This document shows positions 31,757-41,996 of a stretch of 64,000 bases of DNA, in pieces. This stretch comes from Diphasiastrum complanatum (Eukaryota; Streptophyta; Lycopodiopsida; Lycopodiales; Lycopodiaceae). The notes under the pieces are model-generated. The model ran no database searches. It had not been told where the DNA came from and worked only from the letters and a program-made list of their open reading frames with translations. The first letter of the stretch is position 1. The number at the start of each line of letters is the position of its first letter. The translations under genes were made by a program, and so were the position numbers. The stretch is taken from positions 37,844,597 to 37,908,596 of the forward strand of contig CM055095.1 in assembly GCA_029204225.1 (NCBI GenBank), read 5' to 3'.

Positions 31757-33710
31757 ATCAGCATTGGTTGTTGAAGACCATTTGGCCGATGAGATTTCAA
31801 TTGGAAACTCACTAGGCTCTATCTTGACTTCTAAATCTATGACATCAATGCTAAATATTAACAAAATGAAAAAGATTAAGGGCTTTAGTTACTGATAGCA
31901 TTATGGATGAAGTTGGAAAAATATTAGACACTACATTGCTTCAGGGAGCATGTGACTTTTCTAGCATCAGTAGAGAAGCATATGCAACAATGTTTAAGAT
32001 GATAAAAGAGGCATTTGCACAAGTAAATATTAAAAAGTTTCCAATCCCATGACCATTTCATCTTTTTTTTAAAAAGACATGTTAGACCATGGTATGCAGA
32101 CAATCGTTGGTAATCCATCTCATATCAATGAAGTGTATTGCTTGAAAGGAGAAAGTCCAGCATATAAGAATTCCAACAATTTATTTATTGACATTAATCA
32201 GTTATTAACATTCATCATAAATTTTTATGGTATTACAAATGAGAATGTCAATAACAAGTTGATAGTTGTTCTCAAGTTAGATGAGTTTGAAATTATAAAA
32301 GGACAAAAAATGGAAAGAGTCAGTCTCACAATCATGAATGGAGCACTTTCAAATTTAGAAGACTCCGAAGGCCTCAATTTCAGTGTTCAAGCAGAAAATG
32401 ATATCTGGTGGTTGGCAACATTTCAAGTATAGCAGCTCCTTTGCATAATAAATAGGGATAATCATTTGAATATGGATTTCATATCTAAAATCTTCTCTGT
32501 GTTAATATTATGAGGCTAATCACGTTTTTGTATTCTCTTATAGGTGCTGAAAGAAGACCATAACATTCTCTCATGGATATTTAATAGAACATCATATCCT
32601 GCCACCATAAAAAATCACATGGAGGGAGTTCCACTCAATATTCCTGGAATTGGCACTTTCAACATTGAATGGCATTTAGCAGGAGATCTAAAGACATTAA
32701 AATGTATGTTCAATGTATCTCATGGCGCTAACTCTAAACACCCTTGTTTGTACTACATGAAAACAACAAAAGACATGACAAGGAGTACATGAATATCAAG
32801 AGATCGAAAAGATCCTAATTGGAAACCTGTACTATCGATTCCTCTACGAAATGTTCATATCTGTACATTGCATGCGGAGGTGCGTATTATAGAAAAAATC
32901 TTCACATCTTGTTTGCATGGAATTCCTAGCCAGAGGCCTCTGCAAAGGAAGCTATTTCCAGATTAGAGGACGTGTTGTCCAAAGCAGACTTACATAAAGG
33001 CCACGTTAAAATAAAAAAAGATGACAAGTTATCAGGTAAAACAGGAAATATTCCATGCAAGCCGAGCATTGGAAGATCTAAAGCTTGAAGATTTTTATCA
33101 AATTAGTCTGGCAAACAATCTAAGGTTCGATACATGGTTTGGAAAGAAATTATTGCAGCAACTCAAGATTTCGAAGAAGAAGGTTCTACTCGTATACACA
33201 AAGTAAAAAGTTATACAACATGGTGAAATACTTGAGAAAAGATAAATTTTCAAATACCGATGTTCAAATGATACAGAAAACAACCAATAAATTTGTGGAT
33301 GCAGTTCAGAGTGCATGGGGGTGTTGATCATATAACACATTATATGGTAAGATTTTGATTTTACACTACGATAGACAAATATGTGCAATTAAATTAGATA
33401 CTTTTGGTACTGATTTAGATTATGTTTTTATGACATGCAACACATATTACGACATCATTCGACATTCTTTGCAAGAAATAGTGGAAGTCTTAGCATATGG
33501 TCATCGCAAGGAACGAAAAAATCTCATTGGCAAGCAAGAGCGGCATTTCATAAAAGTACACAACATGGCGGGACTAGCACAAAAAACAACTATATATTGC
33601 AACTTTTCCAATGGTTTTACAAAAGAATCCAAATTCGTCATAATACAAAATCAACGGATTATAAAAAAATTCAAAAAGCATGCAAATTTATACAAGCCAG
33701 TAGACTATAG
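31757..33710 (+). pseudogene. DDE-transposase-like gene of unknown family, decayed
   Basis: A spliced gene can be followed through several frames. From an acceptor at 31756 the first exon reads EDHLADEISIGNSLGS. After a frameshift come DSIMDEVGKILDTTLL and DFSSISREAYATMFKMIKEA. The open frame 32079-32425 contains NNKLIVVLKLDEFEIIKG and SVQAENDIWWLATFQ, followed by an intron 32426-32543 (GT-AG). The next exon has PGIGTFNIEWHLAGDLKTLK and SHGANSKHPCLYYM, then a stop, PVLSIPLRNVHICTLHAEVR, and near 33450-33700 ARNSGSLSIWSSQGTKKSHW and KSTQHGGTS. The pattern KLDE...AGDLK...G...ANS..PC.YC...HICTLHA fits RNase-H-fold DDE transposases with a Cys-pair insert. The second Cys is Tyr here. The family assignment is my inference from motif spacing. 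At least four lesions make it a pseudogene. Confidence 0.5.
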
Positions 33711-33770
33711 ACACACAATAAAATTTTGTATATTAAATAAAAATATTCACAAAGTATAATTCAGCAGTAT

Positions 33771-35180
33771 CTAATCTGCTTCCAATAGTTTTTCCAATGA
33801 AAGTTGCAACTTAGAATAATGCAACAATTTTCTTCTTTCGTATGGATCCAATAGCTCATAGTTTTCATGCTTACTCGAATCAACGTAAGCAGCATACACT
33901 GCAAAATGAGATGATCTGAGCATGGAATTCACTGGTCCATATCCTAAAATTTTAACCGCAATAGTTTTCTTTACAAAAATTATTTTATGCATCTTATTAA
34001 AATTATGTCCTCGAAGAAAGACAGTGCCTTGATTGCCATAATCATAGTTTCACCATGTTAATGAAACTTTGAATGGGCAACACTTATCTCATTATTTTTT
34101 AAGGACTTTGATAGTGCCCGAGTGCATGATCTCTTAAAAATTCTCCCGCAGAAGATCTCTGCCCTCCTCGACAAATTGCGAAATCATCAAGGAAAATTGT
34201 TTCGTAAAATGATAAAAAATAATGTAAGCTCCAATATATAACAAATCTACTAGTACTTGATAAGAGACAAAAACTTACGCATTCGGCTTTGTCTTCTCTG
34301 ATTACTGTCTCTTCATCAATATTATGTCCACCTTTCGATGTCAATATTGTTGGTGAATAGACAGTTGGCTGTGGAAAACCAAGTTGACTTTGGATTCTAA
34401 GAAACTCCTCCTCAGAAGGTAAATCATTTTCTTTGTTGTGCATTTCCTCCACAGCCATTTTCAGGCAATCTTTCCCTGAATAAAACTTATCATTATATAC
34501 ATTGTCAACACCAGGGAGAAGATCATCAGCATCAAAATCAATTATATTCGAAAATTCATCAAGCTCTTTGTTCAAAATGCAAAGAGTCTCAGCTTCAGTA
34601 AAGTCAAAAAGATCCGATATATCCGATATTGTCAAAAAGGAATTATTATCTATATTATAAGTAAGCAAAGTGATCAAAGATTTATCAGAAGGAGAAAGGG
34701 TAGTGGGTGTTCTAGGGCCTATAAAAGTAGCCCTATTTCGAACATGATCAAAATCAGAACAATCATCTAAATTAACACTCGTGTCAATAAAAAGGTATCT
34801 ATATCTACAATCTTTGACTTTTCAGACTTTGTACCACTAGAAGAAGTTGCTTTAGAAGTGGAGGGCACAGAGTCTGAATCGTCAAAAATATTTAACAAAA
34901 GAAAAAAAGTAAAATCAGACTGAAAATCAACAAATCTACATTTTTTATTATGAATTGGACACTCATCTACAGACTTGAAATCATTATGTAACTTGGTAAA
35001 CATTCTGTCAAGCTTAGCTTTGTAGATATGCTTGTCGACTGTCACCAGGTCCTGATAATGAATCATGTCTTTATTCTGAGACCTGAATAACGGAGTACTG
35101 AGCAGGGACTTAAATATGAGATATATCTCAGAAAATGCCTCCACACCAGGGCCCTCAGTTATAGAAGGTAGAGGAAAAAA
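33771..35180 (-). pseudogene. Unknown gene B of the 31.7-40.3 kb cluster
   Basis: The minus strand shows clear protein-like sequence in successive pieces. The first (35180-34800) includes FKSLLSTPLFRSQNKDMIHY, HIYKAKLDRMFTKLHNDFKS and a Cys/His patch VDECPIHNKKCRF, then a Ser-rich linker. After a frameshift an acidic segment (34760-34276) reads DSFT-like loops, CILNKELDEFSNIIDFDADD and LPSEEEFLRIQSQLGFPQPT. It ends at a good donor (GAATGC|GTAAGT at 34276). A last exon (34045-33771) reads MHKIIFVKKTIAVKILGYGP and YELLDPYERRKLLHYSKLQL, ending in TAG. It is convergent with the transposase-like gene, with about 60 bases between them. No family is recognised. The acidic middle suggests a regulatory or DNA-protein adaptor role, but that is a guess. 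No upstream ATG could be fixed. Confidence 0.45.
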
Positions 35181-35227
35181 AAAAAAAAAAGGGATTTGAA
35201 ATAGTCCAACCTATCAGTAATACCAAA

Positions 35228-36437
35228 TTCATTAAAAAAAAAAAAACAAACTGAATTCAAAATTAGACATTCTAAACAAAAAGAATAGAACTGAAGTTTC
35301 AAATATCGCTCTCAAGCGCAAACCCCAGGTCAGACAAGCACGTCAAGGCAACGTGCGCTCGAGAGAGATATTGGAAGCTGGAGTATCGAATCCGAGCACA
35401 AGAACAACGAGCAGGATACTAGAGGATGCAGTATCGGATCCAGACGTATAATAGTCAACGAGACGTAATGAGAGCAAGCGGCGCGTTTGAAATCGATATC
35501 CGGCAAAGCAATCGTAAATTTGCGTGAAAATCCGAACTGAAAAAAACCTATTTATATAAAAAAATTTGCACGTGTGGAGGAGTGACGAAGGAACACGTGT
35601 CGACATGTGATTGGCCAAAATAAATGTGTCGTACCTTGAATGATTGATTAGACATCTGTCACGTGCGAGAATGACACACGTCGATAAGGGATTCACGCAC
35701 GTGTCTTAGCCCACGTGTCTCCATAATTGGGCCATCATTATCAGTACGGACATTCCACGTGGTCTAGTCATCTGACGACACGTGTCTCGGCCGTCTTTTC
35801 ACACATGCAAAAATTTGCAAAAATTCATAAAAAAAAAAAACAAACTGGATTCAAAATTAAACATTTTAAACAAAAATAACAGAACTAAAGTTCCAAATAT
35901 CACTCTCAAGCGCAAACCCCAGGTCCGACAAGCACGTCAAATCAACGTGCGCCCGAGAGAGATATTTGAAGTTGGAGTATCGGATCCGGACGCAAGAACA
36001 ACGAGCAGAAAAAAAAAGGGTTGCGAGACGCGTTCGAATGCGATACCGGACGATGCAGTATCAAATCCAGACGCATAATAGCCAACGAGATGTAATGAGA
36101 GTGAGCGGCGCGCTTGAAATCGATATCCGGCAAAGCAATCGTGAATTTGCGTGAAAATCTGAGCCCAAGAAGACATATTTAAAAAAAGAAAATTCGCACG
36201 TGTGGAGGAGTAGTGAAGGAACACGTGTCGACTTGTGATTGGCCAAATTAAATGCGCCGTACCTAGTATGATTGATCTGACATCTGTCACGTGCGAGAAT
36301 GACACGCGTCGATTAGGGATTCGCGCATATGTCTCAGCCCACGTGGCCTCATAATTGGGTCATCATTGTCAGTACGGACATTCCACGTGGTCTAATCATC
36401 TGACGACATGTGTCTCGGCCATCTTTTCACACGTGCA
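35228..36437. repeat. Tandem duplication of a unit of about 600 bp
   Basis: Unit 1 (35228-35822) and unit 2 (35823-36437) align along their whole length. Shared blocks include CTCTCAAGCGCAAACCCCAG, GATATCCGGCAAAGCAATCG and the CACGTG-rich half. The order of blocks is the same. The two differ by substitutions and a short insertion near 36010. A partial third copy of the start (CTCCCAATATCGCTCTCAA) appears at about 36500, just upstream of the H3-like gene. Confidence 0.85.
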
Positions 36438-36456
36438 AAAATTTCGTATATATAAG
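35549..36456. promoter_or_regulatory. Divergent promoter with 13 CACGTG boxes between gene B and the H3-like gene
   Basis: Thirteen exact CACGTG hexamers (G-box/ABRE core, many as ACACGTGTC) occur in about 870 bases: seven between 35568 and 35784 and six between 36196 and 36436. A random sequence would hold fewer than one. ATTGGCC (inverted CCAAT) accompanies each cluster. A plus-strand TATA box TATATATAAG at 36447-36456 faces the H3-like gene, and a reversed one (TATATAAATAGG on the minus strand, 35548-35559) faces gene B. Known binders of this core in plants are bZIP and bHLH factors (abscisic acid, light and stress responses), so induction by such factors is a reasonable inference. Confidence 0.7.
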
Positions 36457-36757
36457 TCCTCGGAATTTTCATTTTTTTTTGCAAAATTTTCGCTTTTAGC
36501 TCCCAATATCGCTCTCAACCGCGCTCTTTCATCTTTCAAGCTTCTGTCCTCTCACAATGTGCTCGAGTCCAATACCGCCTGCTGTGCTTTTGAACGCGCA
36601 TCCCTTTTCTGCAAATAATCTCTGTAGATCTTGCGCTCGAAACCGATATTTAGTGCTGGTATCGATCTCAAGTGCCCTTTCATCGCAAATTTTTTTGTTT
36701 TGATCCACTTTTGTTTTGTTCAAACTTCTTTTTGTTATTTTTCTTTTTCCAAGAATG

Positions 36758-37498
36758 ATGGCTAGGACCAAATCCACCGCCCGTGCCATCACCACTGTAC
36801 AGCCATTCCATTCTCGTGTTCCCCCTGGTACTGGTTGTAGGTGTGGCAGGAAGCAGGTCTGGTTGAGGGAGATCAGAAAACTTCAGAGATCAACTGAATT
36901 GTTAATCCCTAGAGATCCTTTCGGCCGATTTCTACGGAATGTCACTCTGTCACTTGGGCTAGATGGTTTTGTCATGACAGCCATGCAGGCCTTGCAGGGT
37001 GCTGCAGAAGGTTTTATGTCCCAGATTTTTGAGGATACTTGTCTTTTGGCAGTGCATGGTAAGCGTGTCACCATCATGCCAAAGGATTTCGTCATTCTCA
37101 AAAGGCTTCTGGACAGATATTTTGGTCTGCATGTTGATAATGCCAGCACTTCCAGAGACCTGCCTCTGGATAGAACCAATGTGCCTACTACCTCTAGAAG
37201 GAAGAGAAAGCAGGCTATCCCCAAGAAGGTTGGATCTCAAAGGCCAGCTGCTTTCCTTCCTCCTAGACGTATCCCGGCCAAGAGACCCCGTGTCTTTCTG
37301 AGCTATGAGTTAGATGCTGGAGAATTTGACTCAGATCGAGAATCTTCACCCAGTCCTCCTCCTATTATTCGTCTAGCTCCTCAGCAGGTTTCATCACCAA
37401 AAGTGTTGATTACCCAAGAGGAGCTAGACAGAATAATAGAGAAATCTGTAAATATTCTTTCCACTTTTGTTTCTGCTCCTGTACATAATTTTTTGTGA
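36758..37498 (+). CDS. Histone-H3-fold protein with long C-terminal extension, intact
   Basis: An uninterrupted, intronless frame of 246 aa. It begins MARTKSTAR, matching the canonical H3 N-terminus including Lys4. The tail is then short and non-canonical, with a Cys-rich GCRCGRK. The fold follows at about residues 37-122: WLREIRKLQRSTELLI (alpha-N), PFGRFLRNVTLSLG (alpha-1), MQALQGAAEGFMSQIFEDT (alpha-2) and KRVTIMPKD, the last identical to H3, then alpha-3. Loop 1 is two residues shorter than in H3, whereas CENP-A types are longer there. About 120 extra residues follow, with basic, NLS-like patches (SRRKRKQ, PAKRPR), a Ser/Pro-acidic region and a final predicted helix. An extra ATG sits one codon upstream (36755). 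The TATA box is at 36447. It is the only intact gene of the cluster. It may package element DNA or interact with host chromatin (inference). Canonical H3 is 136 aa. Confidence 0.75.
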   Translation: MARTKSTARAITTVQPFHSRVPPGTGCRCGRKQVWLREIRKLQRSTELLIPRDPFGRFLRNVTLSLGLDGFVMTAMQALQGAAEGFMSQIFEDTCLLAVHGKRVTIMPKDFVILKRLLDRYFGLHVDNASTSRDLPLDRTNVPTTSRRKRKQAIPKKVGSQRPAAFLPPRRIPAKRPRVFLSYELDAGEFDSDRESSPSPPPIIRLAPQQVSSPKVLITQEELDRIIEKSVNILSTFVSAPVHNFL

Positions 37499-37576
37499 GA
37501 ATTCCATACGATCCAACCCAGGGTTTTTTTTATTCTGACCATTATAATCAATACGAGGCCTACCTAGCTAGCAAAA

Positions 37577-38670
37577 TTGATCTTCTCGGCAACCTCAAAA
37601 ATTTCAGATGCAATAGTAGAGGCCGAAGTTTCTTTTTTACAGAATAGTATTAGTTTCGATTCCCATATTACAGTTTTTGTAGTTAGTCCATTTTTCATGA
37701 GAGCGGTAAAGGCGAAAGAAGCCAATTTTGAGAAGGCTGTCTATTTTATCGAGTGCAGTCCTATGGCAAAATTTTATTTGATTTCATATGAAAATAAGTA
37801 AGGATTGCTCTTTTGTTTTTGTTGCTTTAATCTGGATTGTTGCATGTCTCATTGCTTTAATAAGAACGGAATTTTTTCATAAATATGAATTTAACGATAT
37901 TTGTATCTTAGTTGTTGCAGTCGACATTGGAGCCTAAACATTCTTTTTGTAAAGATAAATGAGGAGAGAGACTATCAAATTTTCTATTTGTAAATTAAAC
38001 TCAGCTGCAAATACACATAGAGATTTTGATTTTCTACTTCATGATGTCGTTCGGGAAATACCGACAACGACAACTTCAATTGGAGATATAACCATTAAAT
38101 CTCTCAAGGTATATTCAATTTATCTCTGATATGCATGTATTTCTTTTTTAATTCGAATGTATCGTCATAGCATAAATAAAATTTCTATCATAATATTACT
38201 GATTTTTGTTCTATATATGCAGTTTGTACAACAAAATGACGCTTTTAGTTGTGCATGGTTCGTCCTGTACAATACGAAGCTATTTTTTGAATGGTATAAT
38301 TTACAAACGGATGTAGATATTGAAAAGGTAATATTCTATTCATTTGTAGTTCATTTCATTCTTATTCATATTTTATTACTATCATTGTTTGTAATTTGCT
38401 GATTCTCGTGTTTTGTGATGACAGTTCACTCTTGAGCCGTATACTCCTGATGATGTATATAGATTTTGGCAAGAGTTGATCAGAACCTTTGCCCAGTACG
38501 GTGTAAGCGTTGCACCTACAATCAAGAGTCCTCAAAAGGAAGCTGCTCTTGCCTTAACAGTCTTTCAGGTTGTTCAGGATGCAGATCTTATTTTATATGA
38601 TAAAAATAAAATAAAAATCCTTCCTAATACAGAGGAAGGCAATTTTGTAGCAGATATTCTTCTTGTCTAA
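37577..38670 (+). pseudogene. Ulp1/C48-type cysteine protease gene, decayed
   Basis: Exons by GT-AG borders: 37577(or earlier)-37797, 37921-38108, 38223-38327, 38425-38670. Joined across the first intron the reading gives a HWSLNIL block, the catalytic His motif of SUMO-protease-like enzymes. Exon 3 gives VQQNDAFSCAWFVLY, the Gln and catalytic Cys motif (QxxDxxSC). The catalytic Asp expected after IFYL falls exactly on a frameshift near 37989, so it is lost. Exon 1 reads FDSHITVFVVSPFFMRAVKA, and exon 4 continues RFWQELIRTFAQYGVSVAPT to a stop at 38670. A continued acidic frame past the stop (to about 38777) suggests the original was longer. Such proteases are often carried by large DNA transposons and may process element or host proteins (known for the class). 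It lies about 80 bp after the H3-like gene on the same strand. Confidence 0.65.
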
Positions 38671-39115
38671 AATGACATTGAGGCCCTTCTTGAAACAGAG
38701 GAGGGCGAGATTATAGGAGCTATTGCTTTTTCAGTTCCTAATACTGATATAGAAAATATAGAAACACTGATTGAATAGAGATCTGTTTGTAAATAGAGAG
38801 ACATAAAAAAAAAAGATACAATCATTTTACTTGTAAACAACCCGTTTATGGATTTTTTTTATTGATATCACAATAGATTCTTACAATCAGCTTGTGTCCA
38901 TAGTCTAATAATGGAATACAATTTTTCTATAATGATAAAAAGACACTGGCATGTATTTGCTGATAGTGAATCTCAATGTTCTTTCATAAGTTGGATTGTT
39001 TCGTCGATATCCCTGCATTTGATCTCGAGCTCATGTCTTTTACGTTCCTGCATAAAACTAATACAAAGTTAGTTAGAATTAGTACAGAGTTTGCATTAGA
39101 AAGTTTTGATTGAAA
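38671..39115. other. 3' spacer between the protease gene and gene C
   Basis: The first 100 bases continue the protease frame after its stop (acidic, LLETEEGEIIGAIAF). The rest is AT-rich and would be the convergent 3' region of the two genes. Nothing else is seen. Confidence 0.5.
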
Positions 39116-40335
39116 CTATTTATAATAGATCGAGTGTTTACAATTACTTACAAGCTTACCATTGAAAATGAATCTGAAGTCTGAAAGTACATCATCTTGT
39201 AGGAGCAATAGTTCCCGCCGGATGTAGTTTAGACTCCAATCTTCTTCCACCTCAACACATGTCAAAACGACATCATTGTATATAATTTCAATATTTTTTC
39301 GTTTGAATGTCCACTGGCTTCCAAGTCTTGATCGAGTGGCACCCATTTACCTTTATTTTTTTTCCATTTTTGATAATGGAAGCATAAGCTCAACATTTGT
39401 TTTTCAATATGATAACGGAAGCACATGGAAGACATTTTAATTCTATTCTATTTCTCCATCTGATCTTTTGTCCCAGCCTTCATCCATAAGTTCAGATAAT
39501 AAACTATCTGATAAATTTTTGCATGCAAACATTGTTGGGGTTTTGTGTACATTGACACTTGAAAAGAAATCCACAAATATATTCAAGGAAATAAACCAAC
39601 TCAATCTGACTGTTTTTTATCCCGTGCTCATTTTTAATGAATTTTTTACATCCTTATATATCTTGTAACGAAATGATTCTGAAACTGTAGCATCTGGTGC
39701 AATCCATTCATCACTTTCAAAACTAGGTAATGGAATCGGTACTATTTGTTCAAAATTTTTCTTTTGTATCAAGAATGTACATTGATTTATAAAAAAAGAT
39801 TCCACTATCAGCTAGATCTTTTACAGTTCTACCTCGATATTGCAGCTGTCCAATATCAGTGTGAATAACATCTAACACACCTGCTAAAGATCCACTCGGC
39901 TCCCATTCATTTATGTTGGATGGATATAAATCTACAAGAGAAAAATGATCAGATTGGCAAGTTTACTACTAAATATTTATGAATGACAAAAATCAAAGTA
40001 TCAAAAATATCAATACTCACAGTTGCTTTTTTTGTAATCCTGACGGTTGAATCCTTGTACATTTATCTCTGAATACTATATACATGTTGGACTAGAATTT
40101 CAGAAATAGATTTTCCTCCTGATGATGTTCTGAAATCCAAAATTTTGGCCTTTCAATAAGATCAAAATGATAGTTTTGACCTTTTCCTTTTTCAAAATGC
40201 TCCTCTTGATGATGGATGCATCAAAACCCAAGAGTTTTTTGAATATTTTCTTGGCACCCATAATCCATTATCATCTGTCTCGTTGAATAGAAGCACAGAG
40301 TTGATTGAGGAGCACGGCTTCCTTGATGGCGCCAT
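39116..40335 (-). pseudogene. Unknown gene C of the 31.7-40.3 kb cluster
   Basis: On the minus strand an ATG at 40335 opens MAPSRKPCSSINSVLLFNET. After a frameshift the reading continues NYHFDLIERPKFWISEHHQE and, past a stop, YIVFRDKCTRIQPSGLQKKQ, ending at donor GTGAGT (about 40022). After an acceptor (about 39932, TCTCTTGTAG) it reads NINEWEPSGSLAGVLDVIHT and GQLQYRGRTVKDLADSG. Further pieces are FESDEWIAPDATVSESFRYK and, from 39346, WTFKRKNIEIIYNDVVLTC followed by LSDFRFIFNGKL at donor GTAAGT. The last segment has a faint ubiquitin-like look (charged start, FRFIFNGK near the end), an interesting neighbour for an Ulp1 protease but only an impression. No family is recognised. Multiple lesions make it a pseudogene, and it may be two genes. 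Confidence 0.4.
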
Positions 40336-40813
40336 TTGTAATTCGCATGCAAAAATTTGAAACAATGAACTATGAATCTGAAAATTTGCGTAGACAAAAA
40401 GCCATAAATCTGAGAAAAAGTGTTGGCAAAAAATTATAACACTGATCTATTTGGCGCCACAAATTAACTCTGGTTATCCCTATTAACCATGGTTTGACTA
40501 TGCATATACATTAATGGTACATCGATTTTCTCATCTCAACCATCTGTCATATTCATTTTCAATATTTTTGGGTCTCTTCGGGCAGTGATGCGCTGAAAGG
40601 GCAGGCCTCATCAACCAATAGCATTTCCACATGCTGCCCGACGAAACAACAATATATTTAAAAAGTTTTTATTTTATTTACATTTGGAAAATTCTACGTT
40701 ACGTAGAACCCCGAAGCTAAGGTTTCAATTGGTCCACATGGCGACGAAAATAAGAAAAATAAAATAAAAAAGCATTTTTTTCAAAGGCCCTCGTCGGGCT
40801 CTTAGTTTCTCTA
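40336..40813. other. No gene seen
   Basis: AT-rich. An 8-bp inverted repeat TCGGGCAG/CTGCCCGA (about 40578 and 40640) brackets a short segment. This stretch may hold the right end of the 31.7-40.3 kb element, but no terminal repeat matching the left side was found. Confidence 0.4.
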
Positions 40814-41430
40814 ATGTCTCCAAGAAGAATTCGAAGAAACAACAGAAGAAGAAGGTTGTCAAACAATGCAACAACAATCAAAAGCAGTCATAGAAGCAAG
40901 GTCCAAATCAGAATCAGCAATCTGCTCAGAACAAGAAAAGAATGTTCTGCAAATACTGCAAAAGGACGAATGACGAGATCTAGGACTGTCAAATCTTGAA
41001 GTTCAACAACAACAACAACAACAAACAACTGGATCAACAAGCCAACAAAGTTGTCGATTCGAAGAAAAGTATCGAAGCTGATGATGAGCAAAATGCCTTC
41101 ATGGTGAACCATCACCATGTTAAACAAATTGAGAAATGGTTCCTTGATTCTGGAGCGACGCACTACATGACAAGCCATCAAGAGTGATTTACCAATTATT
41201 CAGTCTATAGCACCAAAAAATTCGTTCACTTCAAAGATAACAACTCACACATGATCAGAGGTGAATGTACTGTTAAATTCAATTTTCAGCATGGACTATC
41301 ATGTTAAAAATTCACAATTCTAGCTTGACTAGTTTTGGTCATATGACTTGTAAATAGTTAGATGGTCATGATGTGGCTTGTCACACGTGCCAAATAGCAT
41401 AGGATTCAATCCATAAGGATGTTCTCAAGT
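40814..41430 (+). pseudogene. Old Ty1/copia fragment: zinc knuckle, protease, pre-integrase
   Basis: The plus strand in broken frames reads the gag zinc knuckle region (MFCKYCKRTNDEI, stop, DCQ), then the protease motif KWFLDSGATHYMTSHQ at about 41130-41180, then a damaged pre-integrase domain (FGHMTCK, HDVACHTCQIA, about 41335-41405). Several stops are present. It ends where the younger copia LTR begins at 41440, so it was probably the insertion target. The zinc knuckle area resembles that of the element at the right end of the window (MFCRHCKH near 63973), suggesting the same family. Confidence 0.75.
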
Positions 41431-41439
41431 AGACCTAAG

Positions 41440-41984
41440 TGTTAGAACCTTTGGAATGAGTCCAAATTATGCTTAGATACAAGGGAGAAAAAATAGGAGC
41501 TATTTTTGGTAATTTTTGCATTGTTGAGGGATCTCCAAGATTCCAACCTTGACTTGGTAGGGATGAAAGATCCACCAAAATTAGCATTAGGGATAGGTTT
41601 AGGGCTACTCATACCTGCCCAAAACCGTGATGGATCATGTATATATAGGTGATGATATCTCACCAAAATCAATCAAGCAATTTCATGATTTTTTCTCTCA
41701 TAATGGTGCAATTGCTCTCTATGTTCATAATTTTTTGAGTACTTGTGATTACTAATGATTATAGGATTGAATGCAGGTCTGGTGTACAGTACTCAGACTG
41801 TGAGAGGGCGTACTTTCACACGTGTGAAGCCTTCTTCAAGGATTTGGGCCATTTAGTGAGGTTCAAGCATAGATTTTTGATGGATTTTGATGGTTCAACT
41901 TGTGCTAATCTTATGAAATCATAATCTATTGTTTCCCTCATCATTTCAAGTGTTTTAGGATCCTTATTTGCTGTAATTTTTACA
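41440..41984 (+). repeat. 5' LTR of the copia element
   Basis: 545 bp, starting TGTTAGAACC and ending TTTTTACA, the usual TG...CA ends, immediately followed by the primer-binding site. No partner LTR is present. Confidence 0.8.
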
Positions 41985-41996
41985 TGGTATCAGAGC
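41985..41996 (+). other. Primer-binding site for initiator Met-tRNA
   Basis: TGGTATCAGAGC, complementary to the 3' end of plant initiator Met-tRNA, directly after the LTR. It is typical of copia elements. Confidence 0.9.

Noticed and set aside
36758-37498. Identification of the H3-like protein as the centromeric histone CENP-A
   Set aside because: The N-terminus is H3-like (MARTKSTAR) and loop 1 is shorter, whereas CENP-A has a longer loop 1 and a divergent tail. The long C-terminal tail fits neither.
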